This document shows positions 19,691 through 29,843 of a stretch of 64,000 nt of DNA, in pieces. The notes beneath the pieces are model-generated. The model worked only from the letters and a program-made list of their open reading frames with translations, did not search any database and was not told where the DNA came from. The stretch comes from CAWKEY01 sp963696315 (lineage in GTDB: Bacteria > Pseudomonadota > Gammaproteobacteria > Methylococcales > Methylomonadaceae): NCBI GenBank assembly GCA_963696315.1, contig CAVOJU010000042.1, positions 33,523-97,522 on the forward strand, in the 5' to 3' direction. A program made the position numbers and the translations under genes. The first letter of the stretch is position 1, and every line of letters starts with the position of its first letter.

Positions 19691-20331
19691 AGCCAAAAAA
19701 ATTGTTTATGTTGCTTTAGATTTATCGAAGATCTGCCCAAATACGCTCTTTTGGCTTCTTCCGTGTATGGCAAGCGCTTACGATTCCTGATCCAAATGCC
19801 GGCAATTGCCGCCAGCATGAGTCCGCAGGATGCAATAGTGAGATAAATCAGATTTTTTAAATGGGACATTTCCTTCAAAATCTGCTCATTGGAAATTGCC
19901 GGCGACTCTGGTTCTTTCGGCGCAGAATAGCTGCGCAAAACTTTAATGTCATTTTTCAAATCATCAATAGTTCCCAACGATTGAGATACGCTACCCAAAC
20001 GCACGCTTTCTTCCAGCGCTCTCAATTTGCTTTCAATTGAACCACTTACCAAACCAACCAACTGGCCTTTAAGGGTATTAATTTCTGCTGTCAATACTGG
20101 GTTCATCTCGACGGCTTTAGGCATAGCCTGCTTTTGGCTTTCCAATACATCTTGGGCAGGAAATAAAACAAAACCCAAGACAAAAACAACAGTCATCAAG
20201 GCAAAAATTATTGCCAGCAACACTCTGTTAACTTTGATCAATTCTTGGTGCGGGGGCTGTCTGTGCATTACTACAGAAAGATGTCGCTGCGCTTCGACAC
20301 CCCCTGAATTCACCTCTCGCTTATCGCTCAT
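19687..20331 (-). CDS. Uncharacterised two-helix membrane protein with coiled coil
   Basis: I do not recognise this 214-residue protein. It has a polar N-terminus of about 35 residues, a first transmembrane helix (VLLAIIFALMTVVFVLGFVLF), then a predicted helical, heptad-like region (about 75-150) with repeated short amphipathic stretches. A second helix (LIYLTIASCGLMLAAIAGIW) and a basic cytoplasmic tail follow. The topology suggests both ends in the cytoplasm and a periplasmic coiled-coil loop. It lies downstream of argG on the same strand with a 200-base gap, so a shared transcript is doubtful. Confidence 0.75.
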   Translation of the reverse strand: MSDKREVNSGGVEAQRHLSVVMHRQPPHQELIKVNRVLLAIIFALMTVVFVLGFVLFPAQDVLESQKQAMPKAVEMNPVLTAEINTLKGQLVGLVSGSIESKLRALEESVRLGSVSQSLGTIDDLKNDIKVLRSYSAPKEPESPAISNEQILKEMSHLKNLIYLTIASCGLMLAAIAGIWIRNRKRLPYTEEAKRAYLGRSSINLKQHKQFFWL

Positions 20332-20538
20332 TACTTACTTCCCCTGAAAGCAGGAATCTGTTGCAAACAACATCCGGGACGCCCCAATTTATTGAACAAA
20401 ATTTACGAACTGGCAATTATACAAGTTAAATTCGATTTGTCCTGCGTTTTATTTGGCTGCGTAAACGAGTATGTTTAAAAAGAATGCAGCCTTTTAGTCA
20501 AGAACACACTATCCGGCCGCAACTTATTCCGATCGGGA

Positions 20539-21751
20539 TTAGCGTTGTTTTTTTGCCGCTATTCTCATGCGCAAGGCGTTCAATTTGATGAAACCCTCAG
20601 CATCTTTTTGATTGTAGGCGCCTTCATCTTCTTCAAAAGTGGCAATACTTTCATCAAACAGACTGTCAGACTCAGAAGCGCGTCCGGCAATGATGACATT
20701 CCCCTTGTAAAGTTTGACTCTGACCAGACCATTCACATGCAGCTGAGAAGCGTCGATCATCGTTTGCAACATATGGCGCTCGGGGCTCCACCAGTAACCG
20801 TTGTAAATCAATGAGGCATAGCGCGGCATTAGCTCATCCTTCAAATGCGCCACTTCCCTATCCAAAGTTAAGGATTCAATCGCCCGATGGGCTTTTAACA
20901 TGACCGTTCCGGCCGGGGTCTCGTAACAACCGCGTGACTTCATGCCGACATAACGATTTTCAACAATATCCAGGCGACCTACGCCATTGCTGCCTGCCAG
21001 TGTATTTAATTTTTCCAACACCTCGGCCGGTGTATGTGCGATGCCATCAATGGCAACAATGTCACCGTGACGATAAGTCAATTCCACATATGTTGCCTGA
21101 TCGGGCGCCGCTTCAGGTGCTACCGACCAGCGCCACATGTCCTCTTCGGGCTCCGCCCAAGGGTCTTCCAGAATACCGCCTTCATAGGAGATGTGCAGCA
21201 AATTGGCATCCATGGAATAAGGGAGAGGCCTTGCCTTTTTTCATTTCAACAGGAATGCCGTGTTTCTCGGCATAAGCCATCAGGGTTTGACGGGAGGTTA
21301 AATCCCATTCACGCCAGGGCGCAATCACATGAATATCAGGCCGCAAGGCATAAGCACCCAGCTCAAACCGTACCTGGTCATTACCCTTGCCGGTTGCGCC
21401 ATGAGAAATGGCTTTAGCGCCGGTTTCGTTGGCAATTTCAATCAAGCGTTTGGCGATCAAGGGCCTTGCAATCGACGTACCCAGCAGGTATTCACCTTCA
21501 TAGATAGTATTGGCGCGAAACATGGGGAACACATAGTCGCGGGCAAATTCTTCACGTAAATCTTCGATGTAGATTTCTTTAATGCCCATTGCCTGCGCTT
21601 TGGTACGGGCCGGTTCAACTTCTTCGCCCTGACCTATATCCGCGGTAAATGTGACGACTTCACACGCATAAACATCCTGCAACCATTTGAGAATAACGGA
21701 AGTATCCAGACCTCCGGAATAAGCCAACACTACTTTATTGATTTCCGACAT
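20539..21751 (-). CDS. argG: Argininosuccinate synthase (frame broken once)
   Basis: ATP-dependent ligation of citrulline and aspartate, the penultimate arginine step. About 403 residues after correction, the bacterial type I length. The ATP loop VVLAYSGGLDTSVIL is at the N-terminus. Further marks are SHGATGKGNDQVRFE, IAPWREWDL, and in the second frame HISYEGGILEDPW, GVGRLDIVENRYVGMKSRG. The frame breaks at 21219-21220, where removing one base converts KASPLFHGC into KASPYSMDANLL. Because argD, argF and argA are also intact here, the break is probably a sequence error. Confidence 0.96.
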
Positions 21752-22009
21752 AATGACTTAAGCACCTTGAGTTAAAAATGCTGGGCATTATACCGGAAAA
21801 TAACAATTACGGCAGAAAGGTGCCGCTTTGAAATAGTGCAGAAACAAGATTACCGAGAACCATCAACGCCTCAGCGCGCTGCTTTAAAAGCCAGCACTGC
21901 CTGAGACCTTGGCTGGGCCGGCATGGTCAGAGCCTCGCGTTCGACCCGTTGTAAAAAAAGGCGAATCCAAGCCGACATGACCGTTTGAGGGGCTTGTTAA
22001 AACGGGTGC

Positions 22010-22210
22010 TTAAAAAGCGCAGCCCGGCTTAACTCCCAGCTTTTTCAGCACCATCGCCAAAGGACAAAATCCGGTGAAAGCTGACTGCAACAAATTGGCG
22101 CCGACAAACGCCGTAAACCACAGCCAGTTTTCAGAATGAAAATGCGCCAGCAACAGACTGATCAAAACAAAACTTCCGGCAACAGCAAAAACCACGCGAT
22201 CAATAGTCAT
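22010..22210 (-). CDS. DUF2892 (YgaP-type) small membrane protein
   Basis: 66 residues with two hydrophobic helices and the family ending FTGFCPLAMVLKKLGVKPGC. DUF2892 proteins are the transmembrane part of rhodanese-like YgaP and often accompany sulfur-metabolism enzymes. It begins 2 bases after the stop of the sulfide:quinone oxidoreductase gene, so the two are co-transcribed and probably work at the membrane together. Confidence 0.85.
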   Translation of the reverse strand: MTIDRVVFAVAGSFVLISLLLAHFHSENWLWFTAFVGANLLQSAFTGFCPLAMVLKKLGVKPGCAF

Positions 22211-22211
22211 C

Positions 22212-23492
22212 TTAGTTTCCTTTCAATCGGACCACGCCTATAAATTTGAGCATTAATCTTTCATAAAAAGGTTCGCTGATGCCCTTTCTGATTTTGCGCA
22301 TAAAATATTTCTCGAAACCGATTTTAGCCAGATGCACCCATTTACCTTCGGCCGACCAGGTGGTATTACGTGGCGGAATTTGCGGCTTGGCCAGGAAAGC
22401 CACCCCGGAATCACCAAAATCGGCCAGACATAAAGCATTCAATGTTGCTCTGTGTGTTGGCTCTTTGCCCGCCAATTCATCAGCAATATTATGCGCGGTC
22501 GCCGTCACCATCGATTCGATCATATAACCGGTTTTGGGCGCGCCAACCGGAACCGGCGTCGCTTCAACCGGCGGAATAGCAATGCAAACACCGACAGAAT
22601 AAATATTTTTAAAGGTTTTGTTGCGTTGATGCTCATCCACCAAAACAAAGCCGCGCGGGTTAACCAAACCTTCAACGCCGACATTACGCACTGCGTCTAC
22701 ACCGGTAAACGCGGGTAACATCATTGAGTGCTTAAAGGGCAGCTCATGTTTTTTCTTGTCCTTGCCGTCATCATCGACTTCGGTTACAAACATCATGCCG
22801 GGTTCAATTTTGTCGACCTTGGCATTGGTTATCCATTTAATGGACTTCTCGCGCAAGGCGCTTTCCAGCAAACCTTTGGTATCGCCGACACCGCCTAAAC
22901 CTAAATGGCCAATATAAGGTTCCGCAGTCACAAAAGTCATCGGTACTTTGTCGCGAATTTGCCTGTTCCGCAATTCCGTTTCAAGAATCATCAGATATTC
23001 ATAGGCAGGACCGTAGCAGGAAGCCCCTTGCACAGCCCCGATAATTATCGGGCCAGGGTTTTCCATAAACTTTTCCCAATCGCCTACAGCAACTGCGGCA
23101 TGATCAACATGACAGACTGATGAGGTATAACCATCCGGGCCTAAACCAGGAACTTCGTCAAAGGCCAGACGCGGCCCTGTGGCAATAATCAGGAAGTCGT
23201 AAGCAACGGCCGAGCCATCTTCCAGCTGGACCTGATTATTAACCGGATCTACTTTTGATGCGGCTTTTTGAATGAATTCTATGCCTTTCTTTTTCATCAC
23301 CGGCGCCAACTCAATTTTTAAGTCTTCCGGTTTACGCCATTTGGGTGGAACCCAGGGATTTGACGGAACAAAATGAAAAGTAGGGCTATCGGAAATCACG
23401 ATGACATCATGATTTTTTCCTACCGTTTCTTTCATTTCATAAGCCATAGGGACACCGCCTATGCCTGCACCTAAAATCACTATACGAGCCAT
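22212..23492 (-). CDS. sqr: Sulfide:quinone oxidoreductase-type flavoprotein
   Basis: A 426-residue FAD-dependent disulfide-oxidoreductase-like protein. It opens with the ADP-binding motif VILGAGIGGVPMAYEMK. YDFLIIATGPRLAFDEVPG is followed by conserved cysteines in SVCHVDHA and GASCYGPAYEY. The C-terminal YSVGVCIAIPP and PKTGYMIESMV segments match SQR family proteins that pass electrons from sulfide to the quinone pool at the inner face of the membrane. Which SQR type it is cannot be settled by eye. Co-transcribed with the DUF2892 gene. Confidence 0.87.
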   Translation of the reverse strand: MARIVILGAGIGGVPMAYEMKETVGKNHDVIVISDSPTFHFVPSNPWVPPKWRKPEDLKIELAPVMKKKGIEFIQKAASKVDPVNNQVQLEDGSAVAYDFLIIATGPRLAFDEVPGLGPDGYTSSVCHVDHAAVAVGDWEKFMENPGPIIIGAVQGASCYGPAYEYLMILETELRNRQIRDKVPMTFVTAEPYIGHLGLGGVGDTKGLLESALREKSIKWITNAKVDKIEPGMMFVTEVDDDGKDKKKHELPFKHSMMLPAFTGVDAVRNVGVEGLVNPRGFVLVDEHQRNKTFKNIYSVGVCIAIPPVEATPVPVGAPKTGYMIESMVTATAHNIADELAGKEPTHRATLNALCLADFGDSGVAFLAKPQIPPRNTTWSAEGKWVHLAKIGFEKYFMRKIRKGISEPFYERLMLKFIGVVRLKGN

Positions 23493-24181
23493 GTTATTCC
23501 CCTTATTGAGATAATTTTATTGACCTATCCCGTTGATTTTCCCTAATCAACAGCCGAAGAAATATTAGCATGCGCTAATTTTCATTACAAACAAGGAATT
23601 TGCCAGCCGCCTGTTTCAAAGCGATTTATGCGGATTTAATACTTGCGATATTCCTGAAAAATTGTGTTTGGGCTTGTGTGCGTTAATGAATAAATCCTTC
23701 TATCTTCAGCGTATTACCATTAAACTGAGCAAATCAACAGTCAAATTTTATTGAAAGCTTAAAAAACCTCCGATAAACTGGCCCGTTATTAACCTATGAA
23801 AACCGTCAACAACGTAAGTAACCATCAATGCTATCAATGCCAATAATCACGCCCAGAACAGGTAGTGCATCCACTAGACCATTGACAAAGGCATTCCTTG
23901 CACCAACACGGTTAAGGTTGGAACAGATGAGACTGCGGCACTTGCACCACTATTGTTGAATGACGAACCAATATCCCTTAACAGTAAAACCTGCTGCTTG
24001 CTCAAGAATTTTTTTAACCACTCATTTACCCTCAGCTTTGGCATCCATAATGCTGTCTGCCCCTAATCTGAGCTGCACTGCGACATCCCTGCACGCTGCG
24101 TTTACTATAGAATTGCCGCCAGAGCATTTGAGTAACTAATTTCCAACCAAGCCAAGCACTCCGTCCCCACAGGATCAAACA
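23493..24181. other. Gene-poor stretch between sqr and aceE
   Basis: About 690 bases without a supported gene. It must hold the promoters of the divergent sqr and aceE genes. The part at about 23,820-24,110 read on the minus strand gives protein-like segments (for example LGADSIMDAKAEG and KKILEQAAGFTVKG) interrupted by stops, so it may be the remains of a gene. I cannot assign it to a family. Confidence 0.4.
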
Positions 24182-26860
24182 ATGAACAAAAGTTTAATTT
24201 CAGAAATTACGGGTCAGGATGACATCGATCCGGCAGAAACCCAAGAATGGATTGAGGCCCTGCAAGCGGTGTTGGAGCAGGAAGGCAGTGACCGCGCACA
24301 TTTTCTGATTGAGCAGCTGGTTGCAGAAACCCGGCGTGCAGGGTTCGATGTCCCATTCAGCGCCAACACCGCCTATATAAATACCATTCCCTTGGCGCAA
24401 CAGGCCCAGTTCCCGGGCGACGCCACCATAGAGCAAAAAATTCGCTCCTATGTGCGCTGGAATGCCATGATGATGGTATTAAGGGCAAACAAAAATACCA
24501 ATGTCGGCGGTCATATCGCCAGTTTTGCTTCCGCCGCTACTTTATATGACGTCGGCTATAACCATTTCTGGCGCGCCGCCTCTGATCAGCACGATGGTGA
24601 TCTGCTTTTCACGCAGGGCCATTCGGCGCCCGGTGATTATGCCCGCGCTTTTTTGCTGGGCCGGTTAACTGCCGAACAGCTGGATAACTTCCGCCAGGAA
24701 GTCAATGGCAACGGTTTGTCCTCCTATCCGCATCCCTGGCTGATGTCCGATTTCTGGCAGTTCCCGACCATTTCCATGGGTTTGGGTCCGATCATGGCTA
24801 TCTATCAGGCCCGCTTCATGCGTTATCTGCAGGATCGAGGTTTTGCCGATACCGCCAATCGCAAGGTTTGGGCTTTTCTTGGCGACGGCGAGACGGATGA
24901 ACCTGAATCCCTGGGTGCCATCGGCATGGCAGGGCGCGAGAAACTGGATAATCTTATTTTCGTCATCAACTGCAACCTACAGCGCCTGGACGGACCGGTG
25001 CACGGCAATGGCAAGATTATTCAGGATCTTGAAAGCGAATTCCGCGGCGCCGGCTGGAACGTCATCAAACTGGTTTGGGGGCATCACTGGGACGCCTTGC
25101 TGGCTCGTGACAAAAAAGGCCTGCTGGCGGCGCGCATGATGGAGTGTGTCGATGGTGATTACCAGACCTTCAAATCCAAAGACGGCGCTTATGTGCGCGA
25201 ACATTTCTTCAATACCCCCGAGCTAAAAGCCATGGTCGCTGACTGGTCTGACCGCGACATCTGGGAACTCGATCGTGGCGGTCATGATCCCGCCAAAGTG
25301 TTCGCAGCCTTCCATGCAGCAATCAATCATCAGGGGCAACCCACCGTCATTTTGGCCAAAACCATTAAAGGTTACGGCATGGGCGAATCAGGCCAGGCGC
25401 AAAACATCACCCACCAGCAGAAAAAAATGAGCATGGAATCGCTGACGCGCTTTCGTGACCGCTATGATTTGCCGGTTACCGATGCTCAAATCAAAGAGCT
25501 GCCTTACCTGACCTTTGCCGAAGGCTCAAAAGAACTGACCTATATGCAGCAGCGCCGGAGCGAGCTGGGCGGCCACCTGCCCTCCAGAAGAACTAAATCC
25601 TATGCCCTGGATGTGCCCGTATTGAGCGATTTCAAGCCCCTGCTGGAGAGCAGCGGCGAAGGCCGAGAGATTTCCACCACGATGGCGTTTGTTCGCTTGC
25701 TCAATATCCTGATCAAAGACAAGCAGATCGGTAAACGCATCGTGCCAATTGTGCCCGACGAATCCAGAACTTTCGGCATGGAAGGCATGTTCAGGCAGCT
25801 CGGCATCTGGTCGCAGGTGGGTCAGCTCTATACACCGCAGGATGCCGATCAACTGATGTTTTACAAAGAGGACAAACACGGCCAGGTGTTACAGGAAGGC
25901 ATCAACGAGGCTGGCGGTCTATGCGACTGGATCGCTGCCGGCACATCCTATTCGACGCATAACGTGCCGATGATTCCGTTTTTTATTTACTATTCGATGT
26001 TCGGCTTCCAACGGGTCGGGGATTTAATCTGGGCCGCTGCCGATCAATGCACACGCGGCTTCCTGATGGGCGGCACCGCCGGTAAAACCACCCTGAATGG
26101 CGAAGGCTTGCAACATGAAGACGGCCACAGCCACCTCATTGCCGCCACGGTTCCCAACTGCGTGTCTTACGACCCGACTTACGCCTATGAACTGGCAGTG
26201 ATTATCCAGGATGGCCTGCGCCGCATGTATGTCGATCAGGAAAACGTTTTCTATTACATCACCGTGATGAATGAAAATTATGTCCATCCTGCCATGCCCA
26301 AAGGCATAGAGCACGCCATACTCAAAGGCATGTACTGCTTCAAAAAAGGCGCCGATATACAGGCCCCTCGCGTGCAATTGCTGGGCTCAGGAACTATTTT
26401 CCGCGAAGTTGAACATGCGGCCGAATTGTTGCGTAATGACTGGGGCGTGGAATCTGATCTCTGGAGTTGCACCAGCTTTACTGAACTCGCCAGAGACGGC
26501 CAATCCTGTGAACGCTGGAACCGGCTGCATCCAACCGAAACCGCAAAAATCCCGCATGTCGTCACTTGTCTGGGCAACGCGCAAGGCCCGGTTATCGCCG
26601 CCAGTGACTATACACGCGCGTTTGCCGAACAGATTCGCGCGTATATCAAGTCGCCTTATAGCGTCCTGGGTACGGATGGCTTCGGACGTTCCGATACCCG
26701 TGAGCAACTACGCCGGTTTTTTGAAGTGGACCGCTATCACGTCACCATTGCCGCACTCAAAAGTCTGGCCGATAGTGGCCAACTTGAACCCGCTCAAGTG
26801 GCCGCCGCTATTGTCAAATACGGAATCAATCCTGATGCAACAGCTCCCTGGTTAATCTAA
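24182..26860 (+). CDS. aceE: Pyruvate dehydrogenase E1, homodimeric type
   Basis: Thiamine-diphosphate-dependent decarboxylation of pyruvate and acetyl transfer to the lipoyl domain of E2. 892 residues, as in E. coli AceE. Marks are the GHIASFASAATLYDVGYNHF segment near residue 105, the ThDP motif GDGETDEPES ending in NLIFVINCNLQRLDGPV near 235-265, KTIKGYGMG, and GLQHEDGHSHLIA and VYYITVMNENY in the C-terminal half. Followed after 13 bases by aceF and then lpdA, the classical complex operon. A pdhR-type regulator is not present upstream. Confidence 0.98.
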   Translation: MNKSLISEITGQDDIDPAETQEWIEALQAVLEQEGSDRAHFLIEQLVAETRRAGFDVPFSANTAYINTIPLAQQAQFPGDATIEQKIRSYVRWNAMMMVLRANKNTNVGGHIASFASAATLYDVGYNHFWRAASDQHDGDLLFTQGHSAPGDYARAFLLGRLTAEQLDNFRQEVNGNGLSSYPHPWLMSDFWQFPTISMGLGPIMAIYQARFMRYLQDRGFADTANRKVWAFLGDGETDEPESLGAIGMAGREKLDNLIFVINCNLQRLDGPVHGNGKIIQDLESEFRGAGWNVIKLVWGHHWDALLARDKKGLLAARMMECVDGDYQTFKSKDGAYVREHFFNTPELKAMVADWSDRDIWELDRGGHDPAKVFAAFHAAINHQGQPTVILAKTIKGYGMGESGQAQNITHQQKKMSMESLTRFRDRYDLPVTDAQIKELPYLTFAEGSKELTYMQQRRSELGGHLPSRRTKSYALDVPVLSDFKPLLESSGEGREISTTMAFVRLLNILIKDKQIGKRIVPIVPDESRTFGMEGMFRQLGIWSQVGQLYTPQDADQLMFYKEDKHGQVLQEGINEAGGLCDWIAAGTSYSTHNVPMIPFFIYYSMFGFQRVGDLIWAAADQCTRGFLMGGTAGKTTLNGEGLQHEDGHSHLIAATVPNCVSYDPTYAYELAVIIQDGLRRMYVDQENVFYYITVMNENYVHPAMPKGIEHAILKGMYCFKKGADIQAPRVQLLGSGTIFREVEHAAELLRNDWGVESDLWSCTSFTELARDGQSCERWNRLHPTETAKIPHVVTCLGNAQGPVIAASDYTRAFAEQIRAYIKSPYSVLGTDGFGRSDTREQLRRFFEVDRYHVTIAALKSLADSGQLEPAQVAAAIVKYGINPDATAPWLI

Positions 26861-26873
26861 AGGAAGAAATTGA

Positions 26874-28136
26874 ATGGCCTTTCTAATTGAAATTAAAGTT
26901 CCCGATGTTGGCAATGTCCCCAATATCGAAGTTCTGGATGTACTGATTCAACCCGGTGAAGTCGTTGCACTTGAACAGACCATAGCGATACTTGAAACCG
27001 AAAAAGCCAGCATAGACTTGCCTTCCAGTGCGGCCGGCACCATACAAGAGGTTTTCATCAAGCCGGGTGATAAAGTCTCGGAAGGCTCCCTGATAGCCAC
27101 CGTGCTGGCCAGCTCCGAAAAGGTTGACCTACCCAAGGCAGAGCCACCGGCAGCCAAAGAGCAAGCCCCCGCAGCGCAAACCCAGCCGGCACCAGCCGCA
27201 TCAAAGCCTGAACCGGTAACGAGCCCTAAAGGCATGCAAACAGCGCACGCCTCCCCGGCAGTCCGGCTATTTGCCCGTGAATTGGGTGTGGATGTCTATC
27301 AACTCAAAACTGGCACTGGCCGTAAAGGCCGCATCACCAAAGACGATGTTAAAAATTTCGTCAAGAAGGCGATCAGCGAAGGCTTGGCGCAGACGGGCGC
27401 GGGCATTCCGTCCATTCCCGCCGTTGATTTTTCACAGTTCGGCGTCACCGAGGAACAGAGTCTTAGTAAAATCAAACGACTGACCGGGCAAAACCTGAGT
27501 CGCGTCTGGCTGAATCTGCCGATGGTGACTTACCACGACGAAGCCGATATCACTGAACTGGAAGCATTCCGCAGCGCGCTCAATAGCGAAAAATCAGCTG
27601 GCGAGTTAAAAATTACCGGCCTGGTCTTTATTATTAAAGCGCTCGTTGCCGCCATGCAGCAGTTCCCGCAATTTAATGCTTCGCTATCTGCCGATGGCGA
27701 AAAACTGATTCTCAAAAAGTACTTCAATGTCGGCATTGCCGTCGATACGCCTAATGGTCTGGTAGTGCCTGTATTGCGCAATGTCAACACGAAAGGCCTG
27801 CTCGAATTATCAACCGAATTAGCTGAAAAAAGCGACAAAGCCCGTCAAGGCAAACTCATGCCGGCCGACATGCAAGGCGGCTGTATCACCATCTCCAGTT
27901 TGGGCGGCATAGGCGGAACCGCGTTCACGCCTATCGTCAATGCTCCGGAAGTCGCCATACTCGGCGTCACCCGTGCAAAAATGCAACCGGTCTGGAATGA
28001 CAAGGAATTTGTGCCGCGTCTGCTGCTGCCTCTGGACCTGACTTACGACCACCGCGTGATTGACGGCGCAGAAGGTGCGCGCTTCATGACTGTCGTCAAA
28101 AACTATCTGGGCGATATTCGCCGCTTGTTACTTTAA
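26874..28136 (+). CDS. aceF: Pyruvate dehydrogenase E2, dihydrolipoyl acetyltransferase
   Basis: 420 residues with one N-terminal lipoyl domain (about 1-80; the lipoylated lysine is in LETEKASIDLPS). An Ala-Pro-rich linker follows (about 90-120), then a peripheral subunit-binding domain near 128-162 (ASPAVRLFARELGVD, GRKGRITKDDV). The catalytic acetyltransferase domain ends YDHRVIDGAEGARF with the active His. The family has one to three lipoyl domains; a single one here is at the short end of the range. Middle gene of aceE-aceF-lpdA. Confidence 0.97.
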   Translation: MAFLIEIKVPDVGNVPNIEVLDVLIQPGEVVALEQTIAILETEKASIDLPSSAAGTIQEVFIKPGDKVSEGSLIATVLASSEKVDLPKAEPPAAKEQAPAAQTQPAPAASKPEPVTSPKGMQTAHASPAVRLFARELGVDVYQLKTGTGRKGRITKDDVKNFVKKAISEGLAQTGAGIPSIPAVDFSQFGVTEEQSLSKIKRLTGQNLSRVWLNLPMVTYHDEADITELEAFRSALNSEKSAGELKITGLVFIIKALVAAMQQFPQFNASLSADGEKLILKKYFNVGIAVDTPNGLVVPVLRNVNTKGLLELSTELAEKSDKARQGKLMPADMQGGCITISSLGGIGGTAFTPIVNAPEVAILGVTRAKMQPVWNDKEFVPRLLLPLDLTYDHRVIDGAEGARFMTVVKNYLGDIRRLLL

Positions 28137-28149
28137 TCTGGGGAACAAT

Positions 28150-29586
28150 ATGGAAGCTAATCCGGCGATTACTGAATCTGTTCTGCACACAGAAGTACTG
28201 GTGCTGGGCGGCGGACCAGGCGGTTACGCAGCAGCTTTTCGGGCAGCTGATCTAGGCAAACAGGTCGTTTTGATCGAACGCTACCCGGTGTTGGGCGGTG
28301 TTTGCCTTAATGTCGGCTGTATTCCCTCCAAAGCCCTGCTGCATATAGCCCAGGTCGTTCATGAAGTGGATGAGTTCGAAGCACATGGGCTCAGTTACGG
28401 CAAGCCGGCTTTTGACCTTGACAAAATACGCGCCTGGAAAGAAAGTATTAGCAGCAGCCTCAATGAAGGCCTCGCCCGCCTGGTCAAACAGCGCAAAATC
28501 AACCTGATACAAGGCGTCGGCAAATTTACCACGGCGCATACCGTCGCAGTACAAACCGAGACCGGTTTAAAAACCATCACCTTTGAGCAAGCCATTATTG
28601 CAGCGGGATCGCATCCTACCAAGATTCCGGTTTTCCCAAATGATGACCCGCGCTTATGGAATTCGACTGACGCACTGCAATTAACCGAGATTCCCAACAA
28701 ACTGCTTATTGTCGGCGGCGGCATCATCGGCCTGGAAATGGCTACTGTATACCATGCCCTCGGCTCAGAAATCAGCGTCGTGGAACTGATGGATCAAATC
28801 ATACCCGGCTGCGATAATGATCTGGTAACACCCCTATTCAGGCGCATCAAGAAACAATATAAAAATATCTGGCTGGAAACCCGTGTCGCTTCCATTGAAT
28901 CACATAAAGAAGGCCTGAAGGTATCATTTGAGGGCAAGGGTGCTCCTGCTTCAGCGGTTTTTGACGCGGTTCTAGTCGCCGTCGGCCGCAGACCCAATGG
29001 CAAACTGATCGCTGCCGATCTGGCTGGCGTTACCGTAGACGAACTGGGTTATATTCCGGTTGATAAGCAGCAGCGCACCAATATTCCGCATATTTTTGCC
29101 ATTGGCGATATCGTCGGCAACCCTATGCTGGCCCATAAAGCGACTTATGAAGGCAAAATTGCCGCCGAAGTGGTCGCCGGCCTCAAGGCCGAATTTGATG
29201 CCTTGACTATTCCCTCTGTTGCCTATACCGATCCAGAAGTCACCTGGATGGGGCTCACTGAGAATCAGGCTAAGCAGCAAGGCATCACCTATGACAAAGC
29301 CGTATTCCCGTGGGCAGCCAGTGGACGGTCGTTATGCCTTGGACGCAAGGAAGGGTTAACCAAAATCCTCTGCGAAAAAGAAACCGGCCGCATCCTCGGT
29401 GCCGGCATGGTCGGCCCCAATGCCGGTGAACTGATTGCCGAGGCAGTACTTGCCCTGGAAATGGGTGCAGATGCAGAAGACGTCGGTTTAACGATACACC
29501 CGCATCCGATGTTGTCAGAAACTTTTGGTTTCGCCGCCGAAATGATTACCGGCACCATTACCGATCTGTATATAAAAAAAGATTAG
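28150..29586 (+). CDS. lpdA: Dihydrolipoyl dehydrogenase (E3)
   Basis: 478-residue FAD flavoprotein that reoxidises dihydrolipoamide and reduces NAD. The FAD motif VLVLGGGPGGYAAAFRAADLG is at the N-terminus. The redox disulfide is in GGVCLNVGCIPSKALLH near residue 54. The NAD motif is LLIVGGGIIGLEMATVYHAL, and the C-terminal HPHPMLSET carries the catalytic His-Glu dyad. Last gene of the pyruvate dehydrogenase operon; it can also serve 2-oxoglutarate dehydrogenase and glycine cleavage. Confidence 0.97.
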   Translation: MEANPAITESVLHTEVLVLGGGPGGYAAAFRAADLGKQVVLIERYPVLGGVCLNVGCIPSKALLHIAQVVHEVDEFEAHGLSYGKPAFDLDKIRAWKESISSSLNEGLARLVKQRKINLIQGVGKFTTAHTVAVQTETGLKTITFEQAIIAAGSHPTKIPVFPNDDPRLWNSTDALQLTEIPNKLLIVGGGIIGLEMATVYHALGSEISVVELMDQIIPGCDNDLVTPLFRRIKKQYKNIWLETRVASIESHKEGLKVSFEGKGAPASAVFDAVLVAVGRRPNGKLIAADLAGVTVDELGYIPVDKQQRTNIPHIFAIGDIVGNPMLAHKATYEGKIAAEVVAGLKAEFDALTIPSVAYTDPEVTWMGLTENQAKQQGITYDKAVFPWAASGRSLCLGRKEGLTKILCEKETGRILGAGMVGPNAGELIAEAVLALEMGADAEDVGLTIHPHPMLSETFGFAAEMITGTITDLYIKKD

Positions 29587-29648
29587 TCATGTCTGACAAC
29601 CATGCCGAACGGCTGCGATTTTCCGAGAAGTAATATAGGCAACCCAGC

Positions 29649-29843
29649 ATGTTTTTATTTCCTGAAATCGGACGTATCGTCATAGTGGGGTTAATGATTG
29701 TTCTACCGGTTTGCCTGATTTACAGGAAAGCCGGCTTTCATCCGGCATGGGGCTTATTGGTTTTTTTACCCGGTTTCGGCTTGCTATTGATATTTTTACA
29801 GCTTGCCTTACTACCCTGGCCTAATCATCGAGAGCATTCATAA
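29649..29843 (+). CDS. Small membrane protein, first of a tandem pair
   Basis: 64 residues with two hydrophobic helices separated by a short loop (YRKAGFHPAWGL) and a C-terminal LPWPNHREHS. It lies 62 bases after lpdA and overlaps the next gene by one base (TAATG), so translation is probably coupled. The loop and tail resemble the neighbour (KAG-x-x-x-AW...WPN), which suggests a tandem duplication. No function is known to me. Confidence 0.6.
   Translation: MFLFPEIGRIVIVGLMIVLPVCLIYRKAGFHPAWGLLVFLPGFGLLLIFLQLALLPWPNHREHS

Noticed and set aside
20539..21751. argG, aspS, pyrC, cysG and others as true pseudogenes
   Set aside because: Each needs only one base change to restore a full, well-conserved protein, and several are essential with no second copy visible.
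23820..24110. A PAAR-like or other pseudogene upstream of aceE
   Set aside because: A few protein-like stretches are seen on the minus strand, but they are interrupted by stops and match no family with enough clarity.
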